From Lawsonia intracellularis PHE/MN1-00 (GTDB taxonomy: Bacteria; Desulfobacterota; Desulfovibrionia; Desulfovibrionales; Desulfovibrionaceae), in assembly GCF_000055945.1 (NCBI RefSeq), contig NC_008011.1, positions 62,001 to 126,000 on the forward strand: a stretch of DNA of 64,000 nt, in the 5' to 3' direction. Positions 10,305 to 19,705 of this stretch are shown piece by piece. Position 1 is the stretch's first letter. Each line of letters starts with the position of its first letter. A program made the position numbers and the translations under genes. The notes under the pieces were generated by a model. It did not search any database and was not told the origin of the DNA. It saw only the letters and a program-made list of their open reading frames with translations.

Positions 10305-11637
10305 TTGTGAGAGGATTACAATGAGGAAGCATACCTGTAAGCCTTCCTTGACCAGTGGATTCAAGTACTGCTCGCCAAAGTCCTGACTTTGTATTAAGTT
10401 TTCGACGTTTTTTGATAACCATATTTAGTGGGATATGAACATAGTTGTCCATAATATTTGCTACTACCATGTTTGTTTTACCTGCCATAGCTGCATGTAC
10501 AGCATATTGTCCAAGAAATCCACAGTAAACTCTATCATTAGCATTTGCTGGAACTGATCGTATAATATAGCTTGGATCAATAAGCTTTAGTATAATAGGT
10601 ATATCTTTTTTAGAAAAATAATCTTTTATAGAGTTTTTTAACAAAGTGCTAATATCAGCTAAAACAGGATTTCCAGAAGGATCTGTTTCATCTTGACTAT
10701 CTAATAAATGTTGTCCAGCACCTTCTGCTACAATAATAACAGCATGTGAACGTTCAGAAAGACGTTTTTCAAGAGCAGGAAGGAGTCCACCATTACCATG
10801 GAGTGTAAATTGTACTTCAGGAATGAGAACAAAGTTTGCTTCTTTTAGTGCAAGGGCTGATTGGGCAGCAATAAATCCTGATTCTCTACCCATAAGTTTT
10901 ACAATGCCTATACCGTTTTTAGCACCACTGGCTTCAACATGAGCACATCCAATAGCTTCTGTTGCTTTTTCTACAGCTGTATCAAATCCAAATGATTTAG
11001 GAATAAAGTTAATATCATTATCTATGGTTTTAGGTATACCAATAACAGAAATACGAAGGTTATGTTGGTGGATTTCTTTAGTGATAGAATTTGCTGCTTT
11101 CATTGAGCCATCACCACCGATAACAAATAGAATATTAATATTATGGTGTACTAGTGAGGCTACAATTTCTTCAGGTTGTTGTGGACCTCGTGATGAACCA
11201 AGTATAGTCCCACCAAAACAATGGATATTTTTTACAACATCTGGTGTAAGTTCAATAGGTGTATGATTAAATTTGGGAATAAACCCTTCTAATCCATAAC
11301 GAATGCCAATTACAGAAGCAACGCTATATGCATAGTGAGCTTCAAGAACAATAGCACGGATAACATCATTGAGGCCAGGACAAAGGCCTCCACAGGTAAC
11401 AATAGCACAACGTGTTGTTTGAGGTTCAAAGTATAAATCTTGTCGTGGACCAGCAAGTTCAAGAGAAAGTGTAGGTGAAGAACCTAAGTCTTCTATTTGT
11501 TCTTGGTTAAGACAAAGGTGTATGTATTCGTTTTTTTTAATATCGCAGTATGGTAAAGGAGAGGGTATAGCAGCTTCTCCAAGAGTTTTGATAGGAAGTA
11601 ATGTGACTGAAAGTGAGGAGTAATGTGTATTAGTCAT
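10270..11637 (-). CDS. ATP-dependent 6-phosphofructokinase, plant/TP0108-type
   Basis: Phosphorylates fructose 6-phosphate to fructose 1,6-bisphosphate in glycolysis. The 455-residue protein carries 'CGGLCPGLNDVIRAIV', 'IGGDGSMKAA', 'PKTIDNDINFIP' and 'KLMGRESGFIAAQSAL'. The Gly in GGDG (position 104 in E. coli numbering) fits ATP as donor. The Lys in PKTIDND (position 124) is shared with PPi enzymes and with plant-type ATP enzymes, so the gene belongs to that mixed clade. The start at 11637 is set by TAAGGAGTTAGCT directly upstream; an open frame continues to 11745 but lacks a binding site. Its 3' end overlaps the helicase gene. Confidence 0.9.
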   Translation of the reverse strand: MTNTHYSSLSVTLLPIKTLGEAAIPSPLPYCDIKKNEYIHLCLNQEQIEDLGSSPTLSLELAGPRQDLYFEPQTTRCAIVTCGGLCPGLNDVIRAIVLEAHYAYSVASVIGIRYGLEGFIPKFNHTPIELTPDVVKNIHCFGGTILGSSRGPQQPEEIVASLVHHNINILFVIGGDGSMKAANSITKEIHQHNLRISVIGIPKTIDNDINFIPKSFGFDTAVEKATEAIGCAHVEASGAKNGIGIVKLMGRESGFIAAQSALALKEANFVLIPEVQFTLHGNGGLLPALEKRLSERSHAVIIVAEGAGQHLLDSQDETDPSGNPVLADISTLLKNSIKDYFSKKDIPIILKLIDPSYIIRSVPANANDRVYCGFLGQYAVHAAMAGKTNMVVANIMDNYVHIPLNMVIKKRRKLNTKSGLWRAVLESTGQGRLTGMLPHCNPLTNEENEHTKVII

Positions 11638-12228
11638 AGCTAACTCCTTAAAAAAATTTGATGAGAAGTTGAAAGAAAATAGGTAGTTTCTTGTGTTATA
11701 CCTAATCCTTAATGTTATTATAGGTGTAGGGTTACTTTCAGGCAATGTAAGGTATGTAAGAATATCAGTAAAATATATAGTAATTGCTGGAAGACAAGAA
11801 GAAGAGAATAAGTCTATAAAAAATATGGTGAGAGCATTAAATGTAGTTACTAGTTATAGAGTGAGTAGTATTGTACCATGTGATTTAGTAAGAAATAGAT
11901 AAAAGTATACTATTGCAGTAACTTGGTATGATTAATGCAGATATTAAATAAATCTTTAATCATTATGTATGCTATTTAAGATAACTCTTAACAGTTATCT
12001 TTTAACTTATTTTTTATAACTTTTTTAATATAATGAAGATGCTTAAAAGGATTATACAAATAACATGTAGATTATACTTAACTAACGATAATTAGAAGTA
12101 TTTTATGTTAGTTAGAAGTTATGGTTAGCTATGTTAACAAATTGTGTTATCCTGCAGATGCTACTTTATTGTAGTTATTACTCTTTATTATTTTTTTGAG
12201 ACTTGTAGTATAGTTATGGAGTAATTAT
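11638..12228. other. AT-rich gap between pfk and the small membrane ORF
   Basis: About 590 bases between divergent genes. A 69-codon plus-strand open frame (11693-11902) exists but has no ribosome binding site, a low-complexity composition and partial overlap with the pfk leader, so I do not call it. The gap must hold promoters for both flanking genes; none is clear enough to mark. Confidence 0.45.
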
Positions 12229-12561
12229 ATGAGTAACACTGATAATTACATAATGATAAAAAAAACAAATAATCTTAATAAATTACTATGGAGTATATTG
12301 TTGTGTTTTTTATTAGTATGGGTTGTATTAACCTTTGGTATTGGTATCCCATATTATGGAGTACAGCCAAGTAACCTGCTAGAGTCATTAGGTTATAAAA
12401 AGAAGGTAACAAAAGTTAACAATAATCAACAGGTATTGTATACAGAAGATACTCTTGATCAGATGACATTGGAGGTTATGAGAAAAGATAAAAAATCTAA
12501 CTTAGTGTCATCCAGTGTACAAACTCCATATTTTTTTATATGGTTAGAGATAACTTGTTAA
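12229..12561 (+). CDS. Small membrane protein, 5' part of a probable frameshift-linked gene
   Basis: A 110-residue frame starting ATGAGTAACACTG, with GGAG six to seven bases before the ATG. One strong membrane helix lies at about residues 19-42 ('LLWSILLCFLLVWVVLTFGI'), followed by a charged soluble stretch. The frame ends just after a run of seven T (12531-12537). A -1 shift on that run, read as T_TTT_TTT, enters the 12540-12758 frame exactly and would give a 176-residue product. Either the gene is frameshifted, or it uses slippage, or this is the true end. I do not recognise the family. Confidence 0.6.
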   Translation: MSNTDNYIMIKKTNNLNKLLWSILLCFLLVWVVLTFGIGIPYYGVQPSNLLESLGYKKKVTKVNNNQQVLYTEDTLDQMTLEVMRKDKKSNLVSSSVQTPYFFIWLEITC

Positions 12562-12758
12562 TCCAACATCAAAATAACATTAATTTTTTTCAATCATCAT
12601 TTTTTTTGAGCTATATTCCTCAAGTAAATGTTGCAATGGCTACAATTCAATTGTGTAAACATGTCCAAAGTATTTCTAGTAGTAGACTACAATTAGCTGA
12701 ACAATTAATATATAATAGTGAACTCCTAACTATAACTAACTATAACTCTTATTTATAA
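12540..12758 (+). CDS. 3' part of the frameshift-linked small membrane gene
   Basis: A 72-codon open frame in the -1 frame relative to 12229-12561, overlapping it by 22 bases. Its first ATG has only T/A-rich sequence upstream and no ribosome binding site, so independent translation is unlikely. The peptide ('NVAMATIQLCKHVQSI...RLQLAEQLIYNSELL') looks like a helical soluble tail. It is best read as the continuation of the upstream frame, reached by slippage or separated from it by a mutation in the T7 tract. Function unknown. Confidence 0.45.
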   Translation: MVRDNLLIQHQNNINFFQSSFFLSYIPQVNVAMATIQLCKHVQSISSSRLQLAEQLIYNSELLTITNYNSYL

Positions 12759-12908
12759 AGTATATTTTGTGAAATAAAATTCATAGTTATTGGAGTCGTT
12801 TTCTATTAAATATTTTTTTATTAACCTAGATAAATATAATATAAAAAGGTAGTTATGTTATTTTTATGAATATGCTATTACTACTATTATTAATAGTATG
12901 TTAGATTC

Positions 12909-13820
12909 TTAAACAGTAAAGTTATTTTGGCAACGTGCAAAACAACTTATAATGATGCCTCCTGCTTGTGCAACATTAAGTGAATTAACATCTCTCACCA
13001 TAGGGATATGTAATATGGTATGACATCTTTTTTTTAGTTGTAATCTGATACCACTTTTTTCACTACCAAGAATAAGTAGAGCAGGGAACTTTAGTTCTGC
13101 TTCAAAAACATTTTTACTATCTTTTTCTATAGATGTTCCATAAATATGGAAACCTTTTTCATTAGCTGTTTCAATAGCTCTAGAAAGATTTATTGCTTTA
13201 CTTATAGGGAGTCGTTCAAGACATCCAACAGCAGCTCTCCTTGCATCTTGACCAAGAAATACTCCATTATGTTTAGGGATTATAACTCCTGCTCCACCAA
13301 GTGAATAAAGAGTCCTGATAATAGTTCCTGCGTTACCAGGATCTTGTATTTGATCAAATACAACAATAAGCGGAAGGGGTGCATCTGGAACTTTATCAAA
13401 TAAATCTTCAAGTTCTATAAATCCAGATTCAAATAAGCGAGCAACAATACCTTGGTGATTAGTAAGGCAAAAACGGTTAAGAACTTTACTTGTGGTAAAT
13501 ATAAAACGTATGTTTGTCTGGCGACATAGATCAAGAACTTTTTGATATTCTTTTGAGCAAAGACCCTTTTGTAAAAATATTGTGTCAATTTTTTGAGGTT
13601 CTTTTTCAATTAAATCCAAAACTGGCTTAATTCCTGACAAGATAGAAATAGTTGAGAGAAAATCTAGAGAATATTCAGAAAAATTGGGGTGTTGCATCTT
13701 CGTAAGCTGTTTTGTATAAGGTAATTGGCGATGTTTTTTATTATGTTGTTTTTTATTTTTTAGATTTGTTATCTCTTTCATCTTATTTATACTATTTAGT
13801 TTATTGGTGAATTTTATCAA
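12909..13820 (-). CDS. TrmH/RlmB-type 2'-O-ribose RNA methyltransferase
   Basis: SpoU-family enzymes methylate 2'-hydroxyls of rRNA or tRNA using SAM. The 303-residue protein has an N-terminal substrate-binding domain (about residues 45-135). The SPOUT knot follows, with motif 1 'FDQIQDPGNAGTIIRT', motif 2 'ALLILGSEKSGI' and motif 3 'IPMVRDVNSLNVAQAGGI'. This domain order and length match RlmB (23S G2251), but I cannot exclude another SpoU target. The first 40 residues are basic and low-complexity, so translation may begin at a later Met than 13820. No operon partner is evident. Confidence 0.85.
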   Translation of the reverse strand: MIKFTNKLNSINKMKEITNLKNKKQHNKKHRQLPYTKQLTKMQHPNFSEYSLDFLSTISILSGIKPVLDLIEKEPQKIDTIFLQKGLCSKEYQKVLDLCRQTNIRFIFTTSKVLNRFCLTNHQGIVARLFESGFIELEDLFDKVPDAPLPLIVVFDQIQDPGNAGTIIRTLYSLGGAGVIIPKHNGVFLGQDARRAAVGCLERLPISKAINLSRAIETANEKGFHIYGTSIEKDSKNVFEAELKFPALLILGSEKSGIRLQLKKRCHTILHIPMVRDVNSLNVAQAGGIIISCFARCQNNFTV

Positions 13821-13983
13821 AATTATAAGATAGTTATAATAAATTAGTATAAGCTATAGGTAGTATAATTAGTAGTCATATCTACTAGTTATTGTGTTTT
13901 TTGTAATAAATCCATATAAGAGTTATCTGGGGTAAAAAGTGTACCAAGTTATAACTGTTATATTTATTCTTAGGTCAAGAGCA

Positions 13984-15606
13984 ATGAGAATAAAGGTTTC
14001 TCATTACTTAATGCTTTTATTACTTCTACTGAACTTTGGAATATTAGAAGGTTGTGGAAATAAAAAACTTTCTGGCAGTGATAGGTTTGTTTCTACAAGG
14101 AGTTATAGCCGTTGTAAAGAAGAAAAAACAGGTACTGTTTATCTTCCTGCAGATGACGGAACACCTTTAAATAAAACAGAATTCAATGCTTTTAATTCAA
14201 AAGGTCAATTTGATAGAAATATTGATTCAAAGGATATGAGAGATATTTTATTACACTTTAAAAAGTATGTACGTCATGAGCGTAAAACTGTTGAAATAAA
14301 TGTGCAGCGTGCTAGTAGATATCTTCATCATATTATTAAAACTTTTAGGCAAGAAGGACTACCTGATGAGTTGGCGTATTTAGCTTTTATTGAAAGTGGT
14401 TATAATCCATGTGCTCGTTCTTGTACAGGTGCATCAGGAGTTTGGCAGTTTACTTGTGCAACAGGAAAGTACTATGGGATGTCCAAAAACTCTTGGGTTG
14501 ATAAAAGGCGTGATCCTTATGAGTCAACTCGTGCAGCAGCTCAATATTTAAAAAGATTACATCAAATTTTTAATGATTGGCATCTTGCTATTACAGCTTA
14601 TAATGCTGGAGAAGGGCGTGTTTCTCGTGCTCTTGCTGCTAGTGGAGCAAAGTCTTTTTTTGAGCTTAGAAGACGTAATAAGTGTATTCCAGAAAAAAAT
14701 CGTCTTTCTGAAGAAGGAAAGCAATATTTACCCAAGTTTTTAGCAATTTGTAAGATTATAAGAAACTTAAAGCAGTTAGGATTTGAACCTATTGAATTGT
14801 CTAAATCACAGAAAATGGTTGAATTAAAAGCAAAACCAGGAACAAATTTAAAAACACTTTCAAGGCATCTTGGTATGAGTTGGGATGAATTTTTTGCACA
14901 TAATGCAGCATACTTAAAACATACTACTCCACCAGGTGTACATAGTACTATTTATGTTCCACATCATAAAGTTCGAATGGCTCATGCTTTTTTGAATAAA
15001 AAGTCGAAATCTAAAACATATATGGCGGATAGAGGAAAATATAGAGTTGTTAGGGGAGACACTATTTCCTCTATAGCAAAAAAAACAGGTGTTTCTATTG
15101 CTGACTTGAAAGATGCAAATCCTCATTATGGCTCTTTAAGGGTTGGTACTATCCTTACTATACCATCTTCGTCAAAAATGGTGGCAAACTATGTAGAGCC
15201 AGAAATATATCAAGAAAAAACAGTTCAGGATACTAAAAACTCTCAGAATACAAAAGTACAATTCCATACTGTAAAGAAAGGAGATACACTTTTTTCTATT
15301 GCTAAATATTATGGTATAACTCAAGATTGTTTAGTAACTGCTAATAATTTGTCTCATACAGATATTAGTGTGGGGCAACAACTTTACATTCCTATAGAAA
15401 AAATATCACCTATGGCAATGTTGAAAAAGGATCCAGAGCAAGTTCAGCCTAAACGTATTGTTCAATATCAGGTACAACAAGGGGATAGTTTATGGAGTAT
15501 TGCTAGAAAATTTAATGTTCCTCCTATTGACCTACTTTCTTTAAATAACTTAAGCCGTCAAAGTAAACTTCGACCTGGAGATTATGTTCAAGTTGCTATA
15601 AATTGA
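13984..15606 (+). CDS. mltD: MltD-type lytic transglycosylase lipoprotein with LysM domains
   Basis: Cleaves peptidoglycan glycan strands from the outer-membrane inner leaflet. The preferred start (13984, MRIKVSHYL) gives a signal peptide ending in the lipobox 'LEGC'; a further open frame to 13939 would put charged residues before it. The SLT domain (about residues 115-230) contains 'YLAFIESGYNP' with the catalytic Glu, then 'GASGVWQF' and 'AITAYNAGEGRV'. At least three LysM modules follow ('YRVVRGDTISSIAKKTGV', 'HTVKKGDTLFSIAKYYGI', 'YQVQQGDSLWSIARKFNV') for glycan binding. The 540-residue length and architecture fit MltD well. Confidence 0.92.
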   Translation: MRIKVSHYLMLLLLLLNFGILEGCGNKKLSGSDRFVSTRSYSRCKEEKTGTVYLPADDGTPLNKTEFNAFNSKGQFDRNIDSKDMRDILLHFKKYVRHERKTVEINVQRASRYLHHIIKTFRQEGLPDELAYLAFIESGYNPCARSCTGASGVWQFTCATGKYYGMSKNSWVDKRRDPYESTRAAAQYLKRLHQIFNDWHLAITAYNAGEGRVSRALAASGAKSFFELRRRNKCIPEKNRLSEEGKQYLPKFLAICKIIRNLKQLGFEPIELSKSQKMVELKAKPGTNLKTLSRHLGMSWDEFFAHNAAYLKHTTPPGVHSTIYVPHHKVRMAHAFLNKKSKSKTYMADRGKYRVVRGDTISSIAKKTGVSIADLKDANPHYGSLRVGTILTIPSSSKMVANYVEPEIYQEKTVQDTKNSQNTKVQFHTVKKGDTLFSIAKYYGITQDCLVTANNLSHTDISVGQQLYIPIEKISPMAMLKKDPEQVQPKRIVQYQVQQGDSLWSIARKFNVPPIDLLSLNNLSRQSKLRPGDYVQVAIN

Positions 15607-15676
15607 TTATAATAATAAAAGTTATGATATGAAGAGAGATGCTTAAGTAGATAATTAAGTTAGTTAGTAGAAAAAA

Positions 15677-16435
15677 TTAAGTTGCTAATCCTGAGTGGAG
15701 ATGATTCCAGCGGCAGAGGTATCTTTCAATTGCATTAAAGAATTCATGAAGACCCATTCCAAGAAGACTCATTGCTAAAATTCCTGTATACATCTGTAGC
15801 ATATTGCCTCGACCCCATCCATCCATAATAAGAAAACCTAGGCCGGATTGTGTGGCAAAAGATTCAACCATAAAAAGTACGGCTGTAGCTGTTCCACTAG
15901 AAATTTTTAGAGCTACTAAAGCATTAGGTAATGTCGCAGGAATAATAACATGTTGTAGTTCTTGTGATGGTGTTCCTCCAATAGATCGAAAAGAGTCACG
16001 GTATTTTTTGTCAATGTTGAGGGCACTTGCTCGGGTAGCAATAAGTATTTGATAGCCTGTTGTAAGTGTGATGAGTAAAATTTTAGGCGACTCACCAAGA
16101 CCAAAAAGAGTTAGAAAAATAGGAAGTAGAACAATTTTAGGAATGGGATATGTTAAGAAAATGATAGGAGAAAAAATAGTATCTACTAAATGTTTAGTAC
16201 CAAGAAGTAGGCCAAAAGGAAAAGCTGTAAACCATGCAAGTGCCATAGCAACAGATATTCTCAAAATACTTATACCTGCGTGAGTTAAAAAGAGTTTTGT
16301 TTTTAAACTATTATAAAAGTAGATAAGAACTTTTGTTGGGTTAGGTAAAATATTTTCCCCAATAATGATACTTCCAATCTTCCATAGGACAACTATTATA
16401 ACTATAGCTAAGAGGTATTTAAATGTTGTTTTCAT
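15677..16435 (-). CDS. ABC transporter permease, NitT/TauT/SsuC type
   Basis: A 252-residue inner-membrane permease with about six helices and the binding-protein-dependent transport signature near residues 150-185 ('RSIGGTPSQELQHVIIPATLPNAL'), which docks the ATPase. The family moves sulfonates, nitrate, taurine, thiamine precursors and similar compounds; the substrate cannot be read from sequence. Its start overlaps the ATPase gene stop by four bases (16432-16435), and the three genes form one minus-strand operon. Confidence 0.9.
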   Translation of the reverse strand: MKTTFKYLLAIVIIVVLWKIGSIIIGENILPNPTKVLIYFYNSLKTKLFLTHAGISILRISVAMALAWFTAFPFGLLLGTKHLVDTIFSPIIFLTYPIPKIVLLPIFLTLFGLGESPKILLITLTTGYQILIATRASALNIDKKYRDSFRSIGGTPSQELQHVIIPATLPNALVALKISSGTATAVLFMVESFATQSGLGFLIMDGWGRGNMLQMYTGILAMSLLGMGLHEFFNAIERYLCRWNHLHSGLAT

Positions 16436-17178
16436 ATATTTTCTTTATCACAGCTAGGGATAGGTATAAGGAGTTGTTGGAGTTTTGATGTAATTTTAAA
16501 GAATGTTTCATGGGTACGGCAATGTCTAGTATTGAAAGTAGAGTTTTCTATCCAGTACATAGATGGAGAAGGAGTAGGTGTAAGAACCATGATATATTTC
16601 CCTAAAAATGTAGCTTCTATGATGTCGTGAGTTACAAGAACAAAAGTTATTTTTCTATGTTGCCATATTTTAAAAAGTGTATTCTGTAACCGTTCCCTTG
16701 TAATAGCATCAAGAGAGCAGAATGGTTCATCCATAAAAAGAATATCTGGTTTTGTTACTAAGGCCCTTCCAATAGCAACTCGTTGTCTTTGTCCTCCTGA
16801 TAATTGTATTGGATATCTTTTTTCAAGTCCTACAAGTTGGAGTTCTTCTAATATTTCTTTAAGGGCTTTTTTTTGTTCTTTTATAGGAGTAGATTGGAGT
16901 AATAGTGGTAAAAGTATATTTTCTTCAACAGTTTTCCATGGGAAAAGTCCATAGTCTTGGAGAATAAAAGCTATTTTTTTGCTATATAGTGATACATCAC
17001 CTGAAGTTGCTTTTTCAAGTCCTGAAAGAATATAGAGGAGAGTTGTTTTCCCACATCCTGAAGGACCAATAATAGAGAGAGTTTCTCCAGCAGGAATTTT
17101 AAAAGAAAGATTATGGAGAATTAGAGTATTATTATATATTTTATTTATATTTACTACTGAAATACCATGAAAGCTCAT
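16432..17178 (-). CDS. ABC transporter ATP-binding protein, SsuB/TauB type
   Basis: A 248-residue nucleotide-binding subunit with Walker A 'GPSGCGKTT', Q-loop region 'FILQDYGLFPW', signature 'LSGGQRQRVAIGRAL', Walker B 'DILFMDEPFCSLD' and H-loop 'LVTHDI'. It powers the permease encoded immediately downstream and shares four-base overlaps with both neighbours. That indicates strict translational coupling of a complete importer. The close match to TauB/SsuB/ThiZ-type subunits supports an organic-anion or small-molecule substrate. Confidence 0.92.
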   Translation of the reverse strand: MSFHGISVVNINKIYNNTLILHNLSFKIPAGETLSIIGPSGCGKTTLLYILSGLEKATSGDVSLYSKKIAFILQDYGLFPWKTVEENILLPLLLQSTPIKEQKKALKEILEELQLVGLEKRYPIQLSGGQRQRVAIGRALVTKPDILFMDEPFCSLDAITRERLQNTLFKIWQHRKITFVLVTHDIIEATFLGKYIMVLTPTPSPSMYWIENSTFNTRHCRTHETFFKITSKLQQLLIPIPSCDKENI

Positions 17179-18086
17179 TGTAGAACTATTTCCTCATAGC
17201 TAGGAGATGTTTGTAATAGTTTTGAAGATATCATCCAATTTGCAAAGGTTTCTATATCAGCTGAATTAGGTAATGGTTCTTTTTCAATATCAAAAAAAGG
17301 CATAGCAAAAGTCATAACAACATCTTGAGGAAGCAAGTCTTTGTTAACCATAAGTGTACGGTAGGTATCTGGGTTAGCATTGATACGTTTTGCGGCTTCT
17401 AACAATGCATTACGAAAAGATTGTGCTATGTTATCACTTAATACTTCTTTACGTAATGCAATAACAGCAAAAACAAGATTAAGTCCCTTATCATCAAGGA
17501 TAACTTTTGAGCCATTACTTTCTGCTAACGATAGTAATGGTTCTACTAATAGGGCTGCTTCAATCTTATTTGACATGAGAAGCTGTGTGCGTAAAGCAAT
17601 CCTGTTGATATCAGTTAGCGGGCAACTTGTTGGGGGTAAATGAGCTTTTTGTAGGAGTCTTGAAGCTAAAAATTCGATAATAGTAGCTTTGGAAATAGCA
17701 ATAGGTGTATTTTTTAAATCGTTAGGAGATTGAATTGAAGATTTTTGAGAAACAGCAATACCAAAATTGCGATGTTGTGTTGTTGATCGTGCTACTGTTG
17801 CCACAATTTGCTGTGGGACACCTGTTTCATTTTGGAGAAGAACAGTGACAATATCGGTAAAATGTCCATCAAGCATACCTGCACGCATAGCAGAACTAAG
17901 TTCAACTGTACTTCTAAAAGGTACAAGATTCACTTCAAGGCCTTGATCAGCAAAGAGGCCTTCATCAATAGCAACATGTAAAATGATAGAAGATGCTGCA
18001 GGCAGTGTACCTATATTTATAGCACTTTGGGCAAGTTGAGTATAACTCATAATAAGTAAAAAAAGAAAAATGCGAATAATAATCAT
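17175..18086 (-). CDS. ABC transporter periplasmic substrate-binding protein (NMT1/SsuA-like)
   Basis: A 303-residue periplasmic binding protein, first gene of the importer operon. An N-terminal signal peptide ('IFLFLLIMSYTQLAQSA') is followed by 'INIGTLPAASSIILHVAIDEGLFADQGLEVNLV', the typical opening of NMT1/SsuA-like receptors, here quoted in two overlapping parts: GTLPAASSIILHVA and IDEGLFADQGLEV. The final part has an amphipathic helix-rich lobe. Ligand candidates are aliphatic sulfonates, pyrimidine precursors of thiamine, or nitrate-like anions. I see no riboswitch in its leader to decide between them. Confidence 0.85.
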   Translation of the reverse strand: MIIIRIFLFLLIMSYTQLAQSAINIGTLPAASSIILHVAIDEGLFADQGLEVNLVPFRSTVELSSAMRAGMLDGHFTDIVTVLLQNETGVPQQIVATVARSTTQHRNFGIAVSQKSSIQSPNDLKNTPIAISKATIIEFLASRLLQKAHLPPTSCPLTDINRIALRTQLLMSNKIEAALLVEPLLSLAESNGSKVILDDKGLNLVFAVIALRKEVLSDNIAQSFRNALLEAAKRINANPDTYRTLMVNKDLLPQDVVMTFAMPFFDIEKEPLPNSADIETFANWMISSKLLQTSPSYEEIVLQ

Positions 18087-18427
18087 TCAAACCTCATCTA
18101 CTGATTATTATTAAAAATAAATAGTTATTTTATAAATAAGTTACTTTTTAGATTACTATATACTTTTTAGCTATAGATAGTATTAATAACTTATTGGTGT
18201 TAAATAATACTAGGTTATTAAAATATATCGTTTTACTAAGGATAAGACAATAGCTAAAAAGACAGATATGAATTTTGTTACTATTTTCCTTATTATTCAA
18301 TATTATTTTCAGTATTTTTTTATAATATGGTAGACTAATTAAAGAAGATTATCTAATTTTATTATTTAATAATAGTTAGCGATAATAAGCATCAGGTAGT
18401 TTTTTCATATTATGAAAGGAGATTACT
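18087..18427. other. Divergent intergenic region
   Basis: About 340 AT-rich bases between the importer operon (leftward) and the DUF1269 gene (rightward). No small ORF with a binding site and no stable hairpin were seen. An AAAGGAG binding site for the rightward GTG start lies at its right end. Confidence 0.45.
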
Positions 18428-18937
18428 GTGCAAACTTTAATTGTTGTAACCTATGATACCGAGTTAAAAGCAGAAGAAGTTAGATTAGACTTTTTAAAGA
18501 TGCAAAAAGAATATCTAGTTGCATTAGAAGATGCTGTAGTTGTGGTACGTAAACCAGATGGGAAAATAAAGCTACATCAAATGTATAATCTCACAGCTGG
18601 AGGAGCTGTTAGTGGAGGTTTTTGGGGAACACTTATTGGTTTAATCTTTTTAAATCCACTATTGGGATTAGCTGTAGGAGCAAGTGCAGGTGCCATTGCT
18701 GGTGCTTTAAGTGATGTTGGTATTAGTGATGATTTTATGAAAAATCTTGCAAAACAGTTAACTCCAGGATCATCAGCATTATTTGTATTAGTAAATTCAA
18801 ATATTACTGACAAGGTATTAGACGCACTTCATGGTACAGGTGGAGTAATCATTCAATCATCATTATCCCATGCAGACGAAGCAAAATTACAAGAAGCTCT
18901 TAATGGTATGTCATCTAATGATGATAGTAGTAACTAA
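18428..18937 (+). CDS. DUF1269-family membrane protein
   Basis: A 169-residue protein of the DUF1269 family, whose function is not established. It opens with a ferredoxin-like domain ('TLIVVTYDTELKAEEVRLDF'). A glycine-rich hydrophobic hairpin at about residues 57-100 ('GGFWGTLIGLIFLNPLLG', 'GASAGAIAGALSD') follows, and then a second alpha/beta segment ('GSSALFVLVNSNI'). The start is GTG, set by AAAGGAG seven bases upstream. A strong intrinsic terminator follows 14 bases after the stop, so this is a monocistronic unit. Confidence 0.85.
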   Translation: MQTLIVVTYDTELKAEEVRLDFLKMQKEYLVALEDAVVVVRKPDGKIKLHQMYNLTAGGAVSGGFWGTLIGLIFLNPLLGLAVGASAGAIAGALSDVGISDDFMKNLAKQLTPGSSALFVLVNSNITDKVLDALHGTGGVIIQSSLSHADEAKLQEALNGMSSNDDSSN

Positions 18938-18950
18938 TTTATTTATTAAA

Positions 18951-18992
18951 TAATAGTCCATCAATATTGATGGACTATTATTCTTTCTCTTT
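18951..18992 (+). terminator. Intrinsic terminator after the DUF1269 gene
   Basis: A perfect 15-base inverted repeat, TAATAGTCCATCAAT / ATTGATGGACTATTA (18951-18980), folds into a hairpin and is followed by a pyrimidine-rich tail TTCTTTCTCTTTTT. It lies directly behind the stop codon at 18937. Confidence 0.85.
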
Positions 18993-19699
18993 TTCTCTCC
19001 CTACCTCTGTAATTTTATGTAGCTAATGAATCAATAAAAAAGAAGATATGGAATTCTGTATCGATATATCAATTTATTAATATTTTTTTTACTTCTTATA
19101 ATCTTATCTTATTGACATTACTCAAAATATAACATTCTTTTTTTGTTTAATTTATAATTTACTATATGTTAAAGTTCTAGTGAATAGTAATAGGACTAAT
19201 TAATTTAGTAAAAATTAATAGTATATTTATTATAATTAATACATACAGATAATAAATAATTTAGTTTCTTAATTTAGTTTTTGATATAATAAAACAATTT
19301 TATATATAAATTTTACATAGTTATTAATAATTATAATTATATGTTAAGTTACATTTTTTACTTTTTACTTATACCATAAAAGTTAATTAGCGTTATTATC
19401 TTAAAAAATATTTTAAGATTTACTTATATAATCTAATCTAACCTAATTTAATTCTAACATATTAGAATAATAGTGAGTTAGTATAAAAAATATACTAGCT
19501 TAATGGATGATTACATTATACAGAAACTAGTTATTGCGAAAAGTAAATTTTCACGGTAAGTTATGATATATATTATGAGCTTGTTGTATATAAATTTTTT
19601 GAAAGAAACGTTAACTAATTACTTACATGAATAATCGCTAGTTATTTTAACCACTTTTCATTTTACAAAGTGACATTAGAAATTTGAGTATATGTTAAG
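18993..19699. other. 700-base AT-rich gap before the glpR-like gene
   Basis: No open frame with a ribosome binding site on either strand and no convincing structured element. The sequence is dominated by A/T runs and TTAATAA-like words. A TTGACA occurs near 19110 but lacks a correctly spaced -10. Confidence 0.45.
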
Positions 19700-19705
19700 G
19701 TGATT

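Noticed and set aside
11693-11902. 69-codon plus-strand frame between pfk and the membrane ORF
   Set aside because: No ribosome binding site, low-complexity residues, and part of it lies opposite the pfk leader.
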